The notes: generated from the sequence alone by a model not told the origin. 64,000 bases of DNA from Sthenelais limicola (GCA_942159475.1 OW804096.1:11705871-11769870); one strand, 5' to 3'. Positions 1 to 12,428 are shown, numbered from the stretch's first letter. A program made the numbers and translations.

Positions 1-166
1 ACCTAACTTCTGGGGTAAAATCTGTCTCCTTGGGAGCCTGGAAAAGCTGGAATAACATTGAATTCAATTCAATGCCTGGAAACAGCCTGGCCAGCTAGTT
101 TAGACTTTTAAAAAAAATTTTAAGTTGCCTGACTCGTGAAAATAGTTTCTAATAAGAATAAATTGC

Positions 167-406
167 GTGAAGCAATTCCCTAGTGAAATGAGCATGATTT
201 CATGCAGTGAAGCAATTCCTGAACGAAATGAGACTAATTTCATGCAGTGAAGCAATTCCCAAACGAAATGAGACTAATTTCATGCAGTGAAGCAATTCCC
301 AAATGAAATGAGACTAATTTCATGCAGTGAAGCAATTCCCAAAGGAAATGAGCATGATTTCATGCAGTGAAGCAATTCCCAAAGGAAATGAGCCTAATTT
401 CATGCA
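167..406. repeat. 40-bp tandem repeat, six units
   Basis: Six head-to-tail 40-bp units start at 167, 207, 247, 287, 327 and 367. Each begins GTGAAGCAATTCC and ends ATTTCATGCA. Inside each unit TGAAAT or a close variant pairs with ATTTCA across a short loop, so every unit can form a small hairpin. Units differ at a few positions only. The 166 bases before it hold no recognisable feature. Confidence 0.95.
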
Positions 407-1495
407 GTAGGCGGTATGAATGTTGAATACCAGCTGGTGTGGTAATGCCGTCGGTTTTGTTTGTTCCACACTAGCTAGCAACCCGCTAATTACAGTAGAT
501 TACTAGAAACTAACATATATTATATTATTTGTCATATATAATATATCGTCACAAGGTCTTCAATGAGAAGAGGTTAGAGGGAATAACAAGTTTTAGGACG
601 GTTCTTTGCCTTCTTGTATGGTCGGGGCCCAAGAAATACCCTTTTTCAACACATACAGTGATTGAGCAGGTCATTCTTTTCAAACGTGCTAAAATAAAAT
701 TTAGAAAAATGATAGATTCTTTATGAAATCCCCTTTAGGGACTTTTTAATACAAAAATAAATCAAATTTGTGTAGGCAACCATTAATAAATGAATGAATG
801 GTATGTGCCCACTCACACAAACCCTGTATTCGGTGCATTTGATACGTTCTGTATTCCTGTGTTCATACTGCACATAGGCCCAGTAGTAAAAGCTAAAACA
901 AATTCTAAATCTTTAGATTTTTGGGATGCCATGGATTTTACGGTATCGACCAATTCCATTGAAAGGTGTGGCTAGTTTCCCTTTGGTCCTACTGTATACT
1001 TAATCAAGCTGACAACGTTAATCTTATCTTCTAAAACAATGGACATTCTCGATTGAAGAGCTTTTTGCAAAGGATGTTATGAATTGATTTTGAAAATGTA
1101 AGAATGGAATCCATGTTTCTGCGTACTTGAATCACAGATCAGAGAAACATGGATCAGGGGAGGGGAGCCAGGCACAAAAAACGGTTGTAATTTTTCAATC
1201 AGAAGATCAGTATCTTTGTGGTATAAAGTGAATTCCCTGGACTGATTTTTAGTTTATTGAAAAGAAAGAAAAATACCAAAGATATACATTGTATTAGGCA
1301 TATTGGATTATACAGTGGTTATTTACCAATAGTTGGATAATGTATAGCCTTTTTGGTTTTTAAAGGCAACACCAAAATTATTCCCCATCTCCTGTCCCCT
1401 CTGTTTTGGGCCTAACCCTATCCACTAAAGAATTTTAACTCATTTATATGGAGTGTCATCATCTGCCAATGGGGTTTGTGCATCAATATAATTGT
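407..1495. other. AT-rich stretch, no gene seen
   Basis: Only short, unconvincing reading frames occur here and no known domain is visible. Because the first MEGF8 exon in the window (3787) begins inside a codon, this stretch is most likely intron of that gene, but it could be intergenic if an upstream exon lies close by. Confidence 0.4.
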
Positions 1496-1810
1496 GATAT
1501 GTTTCAGGGAAATGAGTCACAAGTCGCAAAATCACTATTTTTTCAATATGTCATATTTACAGGATATATTTTAGGAATGTTTTCATCTTTTGAATGCTTA
1601 ACGCTTTTCGTTGCATAAATACATGTACTAAATTTCAAGACAGTGTATTAAATATATCCATGCATTTCTAAGGTCATCCTATATAGTATATTTAGCTAAT
1701 TTATTAGTAATTGTCCACCCAAAAATAATGCAAACTTTTTTTCAAACATACAAATATCAAATTTAAGATATATAAATACTTATTAAATGTCCTTTTGTCA
1801 TTTGTCATGG
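1496..1810 (+). mobile_element. MITE family A, copy 1 (3' end lost)
   Basis: It starts with GATATGTTTCAGGGAAATGA and continues with ACAAGTCGCAAAAT, the conserved left end shared with copies at 5867, 20861, 21635, 32634 (inverted) and 39305. The interior matches the copies at 20861 and 21635 (TATTAAATGTCC segment). The terminal inverted repeat expected at the right end was not found, so the copy is truncated at about 1800. No coding capacity. Confidence 0.7.
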
Positions 1811-1924
1811 CAATAAGAGAATCTATGCAAAAATGATGGAAGTGATTTTTTATTGGGGACCACCGCTTCAACTTAGATTTATGTGGAATATTATTTATTT
1901 AATATGGTGACGATATTAGGCAGG

Positions 1925-2590
1925 ATTTCATTTTGAATGTTGTCTTGGCTGGAGCTAAGAGGAGACTTGGGGCTAAACCTACACAGAAAGATCCTATTTT
2001 GCCTGAAGACCTGGTGTTAATACATCTTGAAATTGACTTGACGTCTGACCAGGATTTATGTATTTGGACAGGCTTTTTGTTGGAATTCAGGTCATTGCTG
2101 CGAAATTGCCATATATTTTCTTCCCCACCAGACACTCATTTATTGCCGAGAAAAGATGTGGAATGTAAAGACTGGGGGTTTTGATCACAGTAAAGTCCTA
2201 AAAAACTAACCAGTATTCATCTAGATCCTTTATGGCTACAAGTCCAAGAGTTTATTTTGCTTGTATTATTGGCTGAATTATTTATTTGAACGATGCCCTG
2301 TCCGACCGACTGACCCTTTGATTTCTGTTAAAGGTGTACCAATATCGTATTCTACTGCTCTAGCTGCTCTAGAGAATTGGTCCAAGAAAGCTGGTGTAAT
2401 GAAGGTCATTGGTTTACATGGTTTGAGACGAGGAGCTGCCACTTATCTGCACTTAATGGGAGTGGCATTGGAGGACATAAAGCAAGCTGGAGATTGGAAG
2501 TGTCTATGTGCTGTAGAATATATAGTCCCTCCGATGGAACATCGCATCTCCATCCAAAAACTAATCGCCTCTTCACTTTCTTCATATATT
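1925..2590 (+). pseudogene. Degenerate tyrosine recombinase (Crypton/DIRS-like)
   Basis: Two broken reading frames on the + strand belong to one tyrosine-recombinase gene. The first (about 1933-2184) carries the N-terminal/core-entry region, with AGAKRRLGAKPTQKDPIL followed by a hydrophobic stretch. The second (2261-2593) carries the catalytic part: HGLRRGAATY, containing the conserved H-x-x-R pair, then AGDWKCLCAVEYI, the region that holds the late His/Trp and the nucleophilic Tyr in the family. Stops and a frame change around 2182-2260 separate them, so the gene is dead. Families with such recombinases are Cryptons, DIRS and Ngaro elements. No reverse transcriptase is nearby, which slightly favours a Crypton, but a DIRS fragment is not excluded. 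It probably lies in an upstream intron of the MEGF8-like gene. Confidence 0.7.
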
Positions 2591-3786
2591 TAATTTTCAT
2601 TTATTTCTCCTGGCCTGGGCTGAAGTAATATAGGCTCCCACAAACAGTGCTGCTCTCGATCTGCTCATTTGACGTTTCTCATTTGACTTGACTCAATTCC
2701 TTCGTATCAGACTAAATGGCTCGAATAATTTATATTAGAATGACCCACTGGCTATTATAACTCAAGCAGGAGCCGCATAGGGTCGTTCAGACTCACCCAT
2801 TATTCCTTTAAGCCCAAGCTTGTCAATTCTCGGTGTGGTAGTATCATTTGAAGATGTCTTATATATCGTAAAAGATATTTTTCTAATACATGTTTCTTAC
2901 ATAAGATTTCACCATGCAATTTAGGAGGTTTCATGGTCTCTGAAATTGGATGATTTATTAGTGATGCATAAATAGTAAAATAGTATTATAGATAATTAGT
3001 CATGCTATTAGAGCATACTATGATAGGATTAACAAGGTTGGTGTCTGACTTACTGTATACGATGCCACACGGTTTTTTCGACCAGGGATGTCACAAGAAC
3101 ATCACAGATTAATTCCAAATTAAAAAACTTAAATAACGTAAATAACGTAAATCAGAATTACAAGAATTCAATATAGGATTGGTTGGTTTCCTAGTACAAG
3201 TTATATATGTAGTAGCCTGAGATTTAACATCATTTCTACATACTACTATGAGCAGATATGTATACTGCAAGTCTACCACAAGGGTTGCTGTCTCCACTAC
3301 AACTTCAGAGGGAGCCACTATTTGCATGTTACCTTATTACTTTTCTATACACTATGTTACCATATCCATTCTCTTATAAACACCCTTTCTTATTATTGAA
3401 CAATGTACTGACTATGTTCGTCTGATTAAAAGCTAGAGTAATGAAACTAGATGCTTGTCTCTGTGTGTTATTCTCCTCCTCAACCGAACATCGGGTCATT
3501 ACACATACAAGATTTTAAAAAGTAATAAAATTGTCTCTAGATAGTAGGTAACAGTACAGTGCTGGTAAAATGTGACAATAATGTTGATATACCCTTGGGG
3601 ATAGAGGAGGGGGAAAAAAGTAGTACACACACTACGTAAAGTATTAATGAATGAGCAATTTGGTTATATGCACAGATTAAGTGTAATTGGTTAATGATAG
3701 TTTAGTAATTAATTAGGTTAAGTAAAGTTAGCAGTGCAATTCCATTGTCCTTTGGGTTTAAATAATAAGTTGTTAACTCTTTCCAG
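2591..3786. other. Intron or intergenic sequence, no gene seen
   Basis: AT-rich sequence with scattered short frames and no recognisable domain or tandem array. It runs up to the splice acceptor CTTTCCAG at 3779-3786 in front of the first MEGF8-like exon and is best read as intron. Confidence 0.5.
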
Positions 3787-6700
3787 GTGTGAATGCAATG
3801 GACACAGTAACATCTGTGATAAAGACAGTGGCATCAACTGTGACTGTAAGAACAACACCAAATCCCCCCGTTGTTGGGACCAGCAGTATGGTGATAAGAA
3901 GTGCTATATGTTCGAAGTAAGTTAACCTTTTCACAGTTATCACATTCCCACATGCAGCATGAACTTCTTTCAACAACTTTCTTTGTTGCATGCAATATAG
4001 TTTATACCACTGCCATCCAGAAGTGTATAACCACTAGATATTTATTCTGATGTTAAGTCTGGGGAAGTCTTAGACTATTTACTTGTATGAATATGGATTC
4101 ATTTTCTCATTGTCAATGACACCACCCTCCACCCGCCCTCCTCTCCCTCCCTCCTCTCCCTCCCTCCTTCCTGCCCAGTGTCTGATACCAAACTCGCCAC
4201 TGCATAGCCAGGACAGTGGCTGCCAATGCTTTTTGGCTCTATAATAGTGGCAGTATCAGGAGAAACTAAGCAGTCCCCTGGTGTTAGGGCATGAACTATA
4301 CATTGGTCTATGGCAGATGATTGTGATGACACCGTCAAACATCAAACAAAGTAGCCGGTGGATTTATAGACACTGTTTTGCGGGTGAGAAAAGTTTGATA
4401 AATCACCCTGAACTAAAATGTAGTAAAGTGACCAGAAGGACTATTTAAGGTAATTAAAAAGTTTTTCACCAGGAGAAATGTTGAGAAAAGGTTGAGAATA
4501 GATGGTGGTGTAAGAGTATAAAGGACACTGAGTGGCATTGCAACAGTTTTGATTGAGAATAGAAGTCATTTTGGCCTTTTTCATGGGAAAAAGTGGATGG
4601 TTGGCGACGGTCTAGTGGAGATGTGCAGAGATAATTGAGGATGGTTTGGAAGTGACTAGATATTAGGTGCCAGGCTACTACCAATGCCATGTTACTGTTA
4701 TGCACTGTTTTTTTCAGTGCACTGTGAGGATGAATGGAGTACACAGATTGATACCAATGCTAACTACAACCCTAACCCTAACCTTAAATCAGTGGTCCTA
4801 AGTCAGTACAGGTAGTAGATATACCACATTAGTAGCCTGGTGCCTAGTATTGAGTTGGTACCGGGTGGTTTAGAAGGGAAGTCTGATTTAACTTTTAAAT
4901 TATATGACACATCATTTTGCATAAGTGGAGTCTCAACTTTGGACAATATTACAGCTACATTCTCAGCTATTACCAAAAACAAAATCTTACCAAATTTACT
5001 CATTGTTTGACCTATACTATGCTATAGGACTGAAGTTATATATTCTGGTACTGTTATGTACTTTATGTACAAGAATTGGCAGTCCAATTGGCTGAGAGAA
5101 TAGGAGCACTGGTAAGCCATGATGAATTAAGCCACTGCAGAAAAGGATTTTGGTGGGTTCATAAAATGTATATATGGACATTTATGAAGCCCTGTAGCAA
5201 AACCAACAGGACAAAATCCTTTAAAATTTTAAAATAGAAAATCTAAAGGAAAGAAGCAAAGTACATGTCCCTAATAACATGCAAGTTATATTCTATTTTT
5301 GTATAATGATGCTATATTGTGTAGTAAAATGCCAAATTAATCTTACTCAATTCTCTGACAGCACTATCTTCTTTTGTTCTTTCCAATGCACTAAGTAAAT
5401 ATCTCTCCTATTGTAACTAAACACAGTCACACAGTACTCGACCAATAGTAAGTCTTGTTACTATAAACTGGATCATATATGTGTGAATGCAGAAATTATT
5501 ATATGATAGGATTTCCCTCTATAGATATACATTACTGTGTTGTGTACACCCACCCATTGTGATATAAAGGAATTGATCATCCTCTGTTATCTGTTTCACA
5601 TACCTTTCTCCTCTTCCCTATTTGCAGTGCTCAGAATGTGTAGACACCTTCTATGGTAAGCCTACAGACAACCACCAGTGTTACCGGAAGATGATAGTGG
5701 ACAGGGTCTATTGCTTGGACCCCACCACACAGATGCACTGTAACATGGAGCCTGCAACCCTCCACTGGGGTCGCAGTGTCTTCTTCGCTGTACAGCCCAA
5801 GTGCCTCAATGTGGACATTCGCATCACTCTAGATATAACCAAAGGCGGTGAGTTATTGGCATTTGTGATGTGTTGCAGAAAAATGAGTCATAAGTTGCAA
5901 AAATGGATTTTGAGAAACCATCATATATGAAAAGATGATATCAAGCAAATTCAAATGATGGTTAGGCATAGATAATAAGTTCATCTATATGTTCTATGCA
6001 TTATAAAAAGGTTAGTGATATCTCTTGAGTGGTCAATCACTAGTAAAATAGTTAATTGTACTCCTTAGGATGACCTCAGACAGATACATTCAGAACATTG
6101 TCTTGGAATTTGGTACATGTATTTCTACCACAAAGAATACCATTTGTGTGACTTATGACACATCACATTTGAATGCATGAACATTGCTGGTCCCTGCTGT
6201 ATTAAGGACTTGTCTATAAAGTAATTCAAAACTAATATATCAACTTGGCAAACTGGTACACAGACTACATTGAAATCGGCTTAAAGGCCTTATCAACAGC
6301 AACACTAGCACCTCAAAATAATTGAAATTAATGTAATTTTTAATTTCAACACAATTATATTCAGTAAGAATCCTCAGAAGAGGCAGGCAATAGGACCAGG
6401 GCTGTCAGATAGCCCTCATTTTTAAATTTGTTTATTCAATCACTGAAGAATGTTTCCTCTTGGTTCAATTCAATTTTAAATGACTTTTCATTATTTTTAC
6501 TATATGAAATGTGGCATAATAAACAACAAATATTGTCAATTGATTTTCTTTAATCTATTGCATTGATAGAAGTAATAGATTACAAATATTTTCATTAAAA
6601 ACATTTTTTTGCACAAGTTATATTCAGCTCTTAAAAACCTGTAAATCGAATCTCATATGATCTTTCTAGTCCCATTATCAACATAGTTATTAACCTACAT

Positions 6701-7430
6701 GTAATGAACCAATAAGAAGCCAGCATTATAACTATTGACATGGTAACCTAGCAACCTGTGTTACACAATTTTAATATACCCCTGCATTTTCATCTGTAAT
6801 CATTCCCTGATGAAGGATCAACTTGTATCCGAAACGTAGGAATCATACAACTATTATACAAAAAGTTTGAATAAAACTTAAAGATCATAACAACCTCATA
6901 GTTTTGGTGTTCATTGACTACTATTAATTTTCATTAAATACTTCTATTTCCCTCTTCTAGGAGTGGACCTGTTCTTCTCCCCCTTCCAGGACACCTACAA
7001 AGTGACTGTTGACCCCACGACTGGCGTGCACACAGTAGAAATCGATGAGAACTACAAATTTGCAGCTGGTAACCAAGGAAATCTTTGTGTTACTAGAGAA
7101 ATTGGTTATCAGAACAACACCAACAGCACCTTGGATCCATGTGGTCAGCACTTGGTCATGTCAAACAGTTCCAACCCTGACTCTGACGCCACCTCAGGCC
7201 AGAAAGTCTTCACCTATGAAGAAATTGAAGCTAAAGATTTCCACACCTTCATCAAACTGATGCACAAAGATGTGTTCCTGAGGGTGAAGAATATCCACCA
7301 CCGTCTGGTTATAACGCTACCAGAGGGTGTGCATGAGCTCAAAGTTTCCCGCTTTTACTTGGTACTTCTGGGTACTGGGAGCTCAGGGAGCAATGAAACA
7401 TATGGGAACTTGTTCTTCCAACATGTCTGA
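3787..7430 (+). CDS. MEGF8: MEGF8-like protein, 3' exons (partial gene)
   Basis: Three exons join in frame: 3787-3916 (donor GTAAGT), 5628-5847 (acceptor TTTGCAG, donor GTGAGT) and 6961-7430 (acceptor TTCTAG, stop TGA). The first encodes a laminin-type EGF module beginning CECNGHSNICDKDSG. The second continues with CSECVDTFYG and the segment FFAVQPKCLNVDIRITLDIT. The third has TYKVTVDPTTGVHTVEI and RLVITLPEGVHELKVSRFYL. The order and spacing match the membrane-proximal extracellular region of MEGF8, a large single-pass protein involved in attenuating Hedgehog signalling and in left-right patterning. Upstream exons lie outside the window. Oddly, the last exon reads into a stop just after NLFFQ, where vertebrate MEGF8 continues into its transmembrane helix; only a weak donor (CAT|GTCTGA) precedes that stop. 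A further exon, a secreted form or a damaged end are all possible. The introns carry a MITE and no other genes. Confidence 0.85.
3917..5627 (+). other. MEGF8: MEGF8-like intron (1.7 kb)
   Basis: Intron bounded by GTAAGT at 3917 and TTTGCAG ending at 5627, phase 0. It contains a C/T-rich run at about 4120-4175 and a two-and-a-half-unit interstitial telomere-type repeat (ACCCTAACCCTAACC, 4769-4783). No nested gene was seen. Confidence 0.75.
5867..6164. mobile_element. MITE family A, copy 2, inside MEGF8-like intron
   Basis: It starts GATGTGTTGCAG and ends GACACATC, with the family's ATGAGTCATAAGT motif near the left end and ACTTATGAC near the right end. The 8-bp flanks GCATTTGT and ACATTTGA agree at six positions, as expected for a diverged 8-bp target duplication. 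At 298 bp it is shorter than the 400-bp copies. It lies only 19 bases downstream of the GT of the exon donor at 5848. Confidence 0.7.
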
Positions 7431-7458
7431 TAACCTGTAACTTGGTATTTTTTCTATA

Positions 7459-8850
7459 TAGCTATACCCTAGCTTCTACCTCTCTGGAGGCTTGCTAATT
7501 AATCAATTATTAAGATACCCTTCTGTAATTGGTCTTGCTGCACCTGCCAATCTTACAACTAAAGGAGTATATGACGTATTGTATATTTTCTAACTCCTAT
7601 TTCAAAATCCTAGGAAAGCATAAGACAATCGGAACAAGCATAGACTCAGAGCTGCCAACTCCTACGATTTCGCCGTAGTTACTACGATTTCAGCATCAAA
7701 ATACGATGCTACGATCTGTATGACAAAAACTACGTTTTTGGGGGGAAATTTGGGACCAAAATGTGTTCTAGATGAATACTGTAGTGAATAATCATATTAT
7801 TGGTTAAAAGTTTTGCTTATGACATGTTATGATGCGACATGGTTAGCTTTTGTCAGTTTGCCTACTTATTTTGATTGATAATGTGTTTGATATTTATTTG
7901 ATTTCGTATAAATAGATATATATTTTAGTCCCTGTAATTAAGGACATTTATACCGAATCAAGCTCTAAATCCCACACTGCTGTTATGTTAAAATTCGAAG
8001 ATTTCTAGACCTGTGATACAGTTTTTCAAGCTCCTAAGAAGCGACACACTCTGTACTCTGATTTTGATATATCTATTAATATAATTCTCCCCAATTTTCC
8101 AATGGAAAGTCTTTTATAAACAGCCTCTGTTTTAAAAATTATAAAACGCATAATATCAGATATATTTACCTTTCAATGCCTTGAAAAATCATATCAAAAT
8201 TCCACGAGTTTCATGAAATTCAAGCCAGGCCAGGTAATAACTAATAATCTCAGTCTTCAGTAGGCTTCAGTAGCACTTAAAATACTAAAATTAAAAACAT
8301 CCCCAAAACAATGTCAAATCTGGCCCCAAATTCCACAATTTGCATTACCAAATTTTGTCAAACTAAAAACAAATGAAATCTCAAAATGGATTATTTCCAA
8401 AACTTGAAATTCTCAATCCGATTATTTTTGTTGACTTTCTCCAAACTATCGATTATCATAATTTGTCACAGCTTTTTACCATGGAGTGTTTTTAAAGTAT
8501 AAACAGTTACTATCGCACCTTTATGTATGTATATATATACAGGTTCTATACATATGCCTGGAAATTCAGGTTCAGGTACCCGTCACTTGCCAAAAATTAA
8601 AAAAATTATTCAACCTTATGTACTCAAGAAATCCTCCCATTTCTAAAAGTCAAATATGGGGTAAGATTACCCCCAGAATGCACCATTTGACTCCTAATTT
8701 TCAAAAAAAATCCAGGGGGGGCATGCCCCCGGACCCCCCTAGCAGGGCTTCGCGCCTTTGGCGCAAAGCACATTTGGCTTCCGCGAAAAACTAGGATTTG
8801 GGATCCTCCCAGGTTGGCAGCTCTGATAGACTCCAACAGACAGCCTATTA
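7459..8850 (+). repeat. Older interspersed repeat, copy 1 (interrupted)
   Basis: Bases 7459-7646 and 8826 onward together match 13433-13610: TACCCTAGCTTCTACCTCTC, then ATACCCTTCTGTAATTGGTC, AACTAAAGGAGTA, and finally GCATAGACTCCAACAGAC across the insertion point. The hAT-like element at 7647-8825 splits the copy. The class of the older repeat is unknown; it has no coding potential. Confidence 0.8.
7647..8825. mobile_element. Non-autonomous hAT-like DNA transposon, 1.18 kb
   Basis: The ends are perfect 13-bp inverted repeats: CAGAGCTGCCAAC at 7647 and GTTGGCAGCTCTG ending at 8825. They are flanked by direct repeats ATAGACT (7640-7646 and 8826-8832). The base that follows on the right extends this to the 8-bp ATAGACTC if the first base of the element is counted as flank. 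The second copy of the host repeat at about 13593 shows the uninterrupted empty site. An 8-bp duplication and CAGAG ends are typical of hAT elements. Near the right end is a GC-rich block, GGGGGCATGCCCCCGGACCC. No transposase frame is present, so the element is non-autonomous. Confidence 0.85.
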
Positions 8851-10485
8851 TACTCAAATGGCACTAATACATGAACTCATGAACTATAAAAGGACAATGC
8901 CTTAACCATCAATATTAAATATAGAATAAATGAATAACTATGTAGCGACATATATATCACTTACTGATCAATGAATATGTACTTGTATTATGTACTTGTA
9001 TTATCGAATATATACCTGTATTATTATTGTATTCTGTCATTTTCCCGTCTTAATTATGATTTTAAAAAATGATACTTCGAAGATCTAGATAAACTACAAG
9101 TAGAAGGACCATTCCTTTTTAGTTCTGCATAAATAAGAAATGTATATGTTTACTGAATAAAATTTGTAATAATAATAATCAAGAGCAGAGGTTCATGGTA
9201 AGCCTCTAGACTACTTAACAGATGCAACGGACCAGGGTTAGCTAGTTACCTACCTAAGAACAACTATACATATTACCATTGATACTGCTCCGCAATAAAC
9301 ATTCTTCTAAGACTACAACATCTTCTTTTCTTTATTAGGAGGCTAGCTTATATTCTGTTCATTGTTTGGCTTTTTTGAAGCCTCCTTTTGAGGCAGGTGA
9401 GGAATTGATGTGGGTTGGGTTGTGATTGGTCATCTAGAAGAGTGTGAGAATGCAATGGCAATTTGCCCAGAGATTCGGTATGTAAAATGATGAAGTCAGA
9501 GAAGTCGGATGATAGTAGTCTTAATGATGAAGTCAGAGAAGTCGGATGATAGTAGTCTTCGGCCAGGCAGCAAGGTGTGTCCAAGCTTACTCTGTCCTCT
9601 TTATTTATAGTCACACGTTAATTATTCATTAGCATCAAATGGGTATAGCAAAGTGCGCTCCCGGTGATCCACCCTTATGATTGGCTGAGGGGGATCCTCC
9701 TCCACATGATCATGACCCCCAGCGCTCTCCCACGCCAAGGTCATGCGCTGTGCGCCTGCGCGGAGGATCCCTTGCCCTCAACCCCCCCTCCCCTCCCATT
9801 ATCCCTGACCCAAGCATGTAGCGTCCCCTCCCTCCCCCAGTCCCTTCCCCCCACCCCTTAATGAGAGTCACGCCGGAGAACAATTGGCGATGCTATTTCG
9901 GTTGCTAAGACAATCAAACAGGTAGACACATAACAACAGATGTCCAGTGCCCCGCTCTCCCCCGCTCCACCCAGGTCCCGCGTGGCGGTCGAGGCCCAGG
10001 CAGAGGGGAGGGGGGGGGAGAGGGGGAGGGGGGGACGGCCACTCTATGGGTAAATTCCGCTCGCAAGAATTGCAATTCTTTACAAGAGTTTGGTAGGAGG
10101 GGTTGTGCAGAAGGGGGGGTTCAGATGACACAACAACGCTAGAAAAAGCACGTGGGATTTTTTTACTTTTGAGGTCATTTTTACAAGTGTGTGTACACAC
10201 GTCCAGGCATCTACACATTTAGTAAATTCTGCTAATAGTCTGTAATGTCTGACAAAAGTCTGTGACAAGTGTAAATACTATTTTGAACAATGTTTTATCT
10301 TAGAATTCATTGCTATTTATCTTAAATTTCAAATAATGTTGACAGAAAGAAACGTTTTGGTTTGTCTGTGTATACATTTTTTTGAGTCCTGACTCACGAC
10401 ATTTGTCAACATTTGTGGTTACTGAAGAATGTGGTGTCACACCAAGATTTATCTGACCACAAGGACCACATCAGAGCCCTCGAGT
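8851..10485. other. No gene seen; small direct repeat and GC-rich patch
   Basis: A 34-bp direct repeat beginning GATGAAGTCAGAGAAGTCGG occurs at about 9488 and 9526. From about 9660 to 10060 the sequence is unusually C- and G-rich for this window (runs such as CCCCTCCCC and GGGGGGGGAG). The frames there are low-complexity proline/serine strings without codon structure. No RNA gene or promoter was recognised. Confidence 0.5.
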
Positions 10486-11060
10486 GCCAGACAGCATGAA
10501 TTGAATTGAATTGAATAATCTTTTATTTGTCTAAGTAATACAAGAGATAGACAAACAGGTCTACAGGCCTCTGGGAAGGTCCCAGCTCTTCCAGCCGTTA
10601 CCTTAACTAAAGGACAGATATCTACATAGGCAACTAGAATGTTAAAATGGCAAGACAGAATAAAAGCAACACAATATAATATAATATAAACAATATAAAG
10701 CGAGCCAGTACAAGTACAGCCCTATACAAAGTAGTACAGATAAGATGTGGTTAGCACCTAATTGTTTTCACATCTGAGGGGTGTACATATTTATTGTTTT
10801 TCTCTATTTTCAAGATCACTTTTGTTTTTTTTGAGTCTTTTCTACCTCTTGTTTGAAATGCTTTTTTGATTCTAGTGCCTGGATTCGGGTTGGTAATGAA
10901 TTCCAGGCCACTTTTGCTTTGTATAAGAAACTATTCTGGTATAATGATAATTTTGGACAGTCAATTTTTAGGTTTCTTCTTTTTACCGAATGGCTTCTGG
11001 TGAAACCACATACTAGTCTCTATCTGGTTTTCACCCTCAAATCTCATCAAAGATTTTAAA
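10486..11060 (-). mobile_element. LINE 3' end remnant (CR1/L2-like)
   Basis: Read on the - strand, about 10920-10840 encodes AWNSLPTRIQALESKKHFKQ, the motif found at the extreme C-terminus of CR1/L2/Rex-type reverse transcriptases. It is followed toward 10486 by an untranslated tail ending in repeats of ATTCA (GAATT on the + strand, 10498-10516), typical of these LINEs. Only the 3' end is present. The rest of the reverse transcriptase and the endonuclease are absent. Confidence 0.65.
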
Positions 11061-12193
11061 ATTTTGTTTTTTGAAGAGTTTCACAATAAAGCAAAGAGAA
11101 AATGCTATAGTTTATGACAGGTTAATTAAACACCGGTGTTTTCTCTCTGATGTCGAGGAGTGGAAGAGGGAATGACCATTATTTCTTATTAATCTGTTAA
11201 CACCCTCATAAAAGAACAGATGGGCCATGGCATGGCTCTGCCCCCTCGACCAAATTGTTATGATAGTTCCTCCAGTCTTAGCAGTAATAGGATATCAGCT
11301 GTCTTGCATCCTTGTGCCAGGAGGCACTCAATAAAATAATCCACTTACGACTGAAATCCAATTAAACTTATGAACTAATCTAACATAAGCTACTTTCTTG
11401 TATCAATAAGAATGTTGTGCCTGCCTCCTTGGTATCAAAAGATACCTTAGCAAATGGCAGTTTTCTGTTGTCTTGTGTTACATTCATTATAACAAAATTA
11501 CCACCAGTCCATAAAATTCTAAAAGCTAGCTTAAATTATTTTTGTACATTACTTCTTTTTTTTGTCTAACACCGGTTCTTTATTTAACAAAAGTTAACAT
11601 GTAAATAACAGGGAAGATTAAAAATACAACAACCAGAGTTTTATAAAGTTATATAGCACATTTGAAGCAATCAGACGCTTTTTTTCTCTACAAATTATCA
11701 CTTAACCATAATAGTATTTCTTGCCATGTTTACAATTTTGCTTGGACCTTTATCTTTCTCGTACATTACTTCTTGCCCAATGAAGCTTTGCCCAATTTTC
11801 TTTTAGCCATTCTAAATATTTTAACTGGAATATTGTTATAGACGAGTGCAATAGAGTGCACAAGTATTGATAAACTGTATTCACAGAAGTAATTTCCAGC
11901 GGTAGTATTTTCAGAAAAAGTGATTATCATAAAATTATAGATCTTCACGCTTCTATTTACATACCATTTACACCCTTTCTTTATCATTCTTTGTTAAGAT
12001 GATGTTGGGTAGACAATTACAAACAAATGTATTTTCTCCATTAGCGCCACTTTAAAAGGCCAATCCGATGCTTCCCTTGGAGTGAGTGTAAGGATTGTGC
12101 ATTTAAATGTTTCTATGGTCAATAGGTTCCAGGGCGTGTGGTTGCATCCCCATTAATAGAACAATGCTAAAAGGAATGCAGTGTTTATCTTGT
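11061..12193. other. No gene seen
   Basis: AT-rich sequence with short frames only. No domain, array or inverted repeat stands out on reading. Confidence 0.4.
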
Positions 12194-12428
12194 GGATCAG
12201 ATTTTCAGAAAATGTACAATTCGTCTTCCCTAATCCTCTCAAATAGCCCACGTTTAAGACAAAAATGAGCTTCAAAATGCAGTTGAACATAATAGAACTG
12301 ATACTTTAAATCAATGCGATACCAAATATATTCAGATATACCCGGTATTAATCATTTTCCAGCCTAATTTAGGAGAATTTCCTAAATGTGTAGAGCTGCC
12401 AATTGAACATTTTCTGAAAGTCTGATTC
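12194..12428. mobile_element. MITE family B, copy 1
   Basis: About 235 bp bounded by inverted ends: CAGATTTTCAGAAAATGTAC at the left, and AACATTTTCTGAAAGTCTGA at the right. The interior (AGACAAAAATGAGCTTCAAAATG, read with a gap of family variation) is shared with copies at 12857 and 19479. No coding capacity. Confidence 0.8.

Noticed and set aside
4769..4783. Telomere-type repeat ACCCTAACCCTAACC
   Set aside because: Only about two and a half units, expected by chance in genomic sequence; not a telomere or fusion scar.
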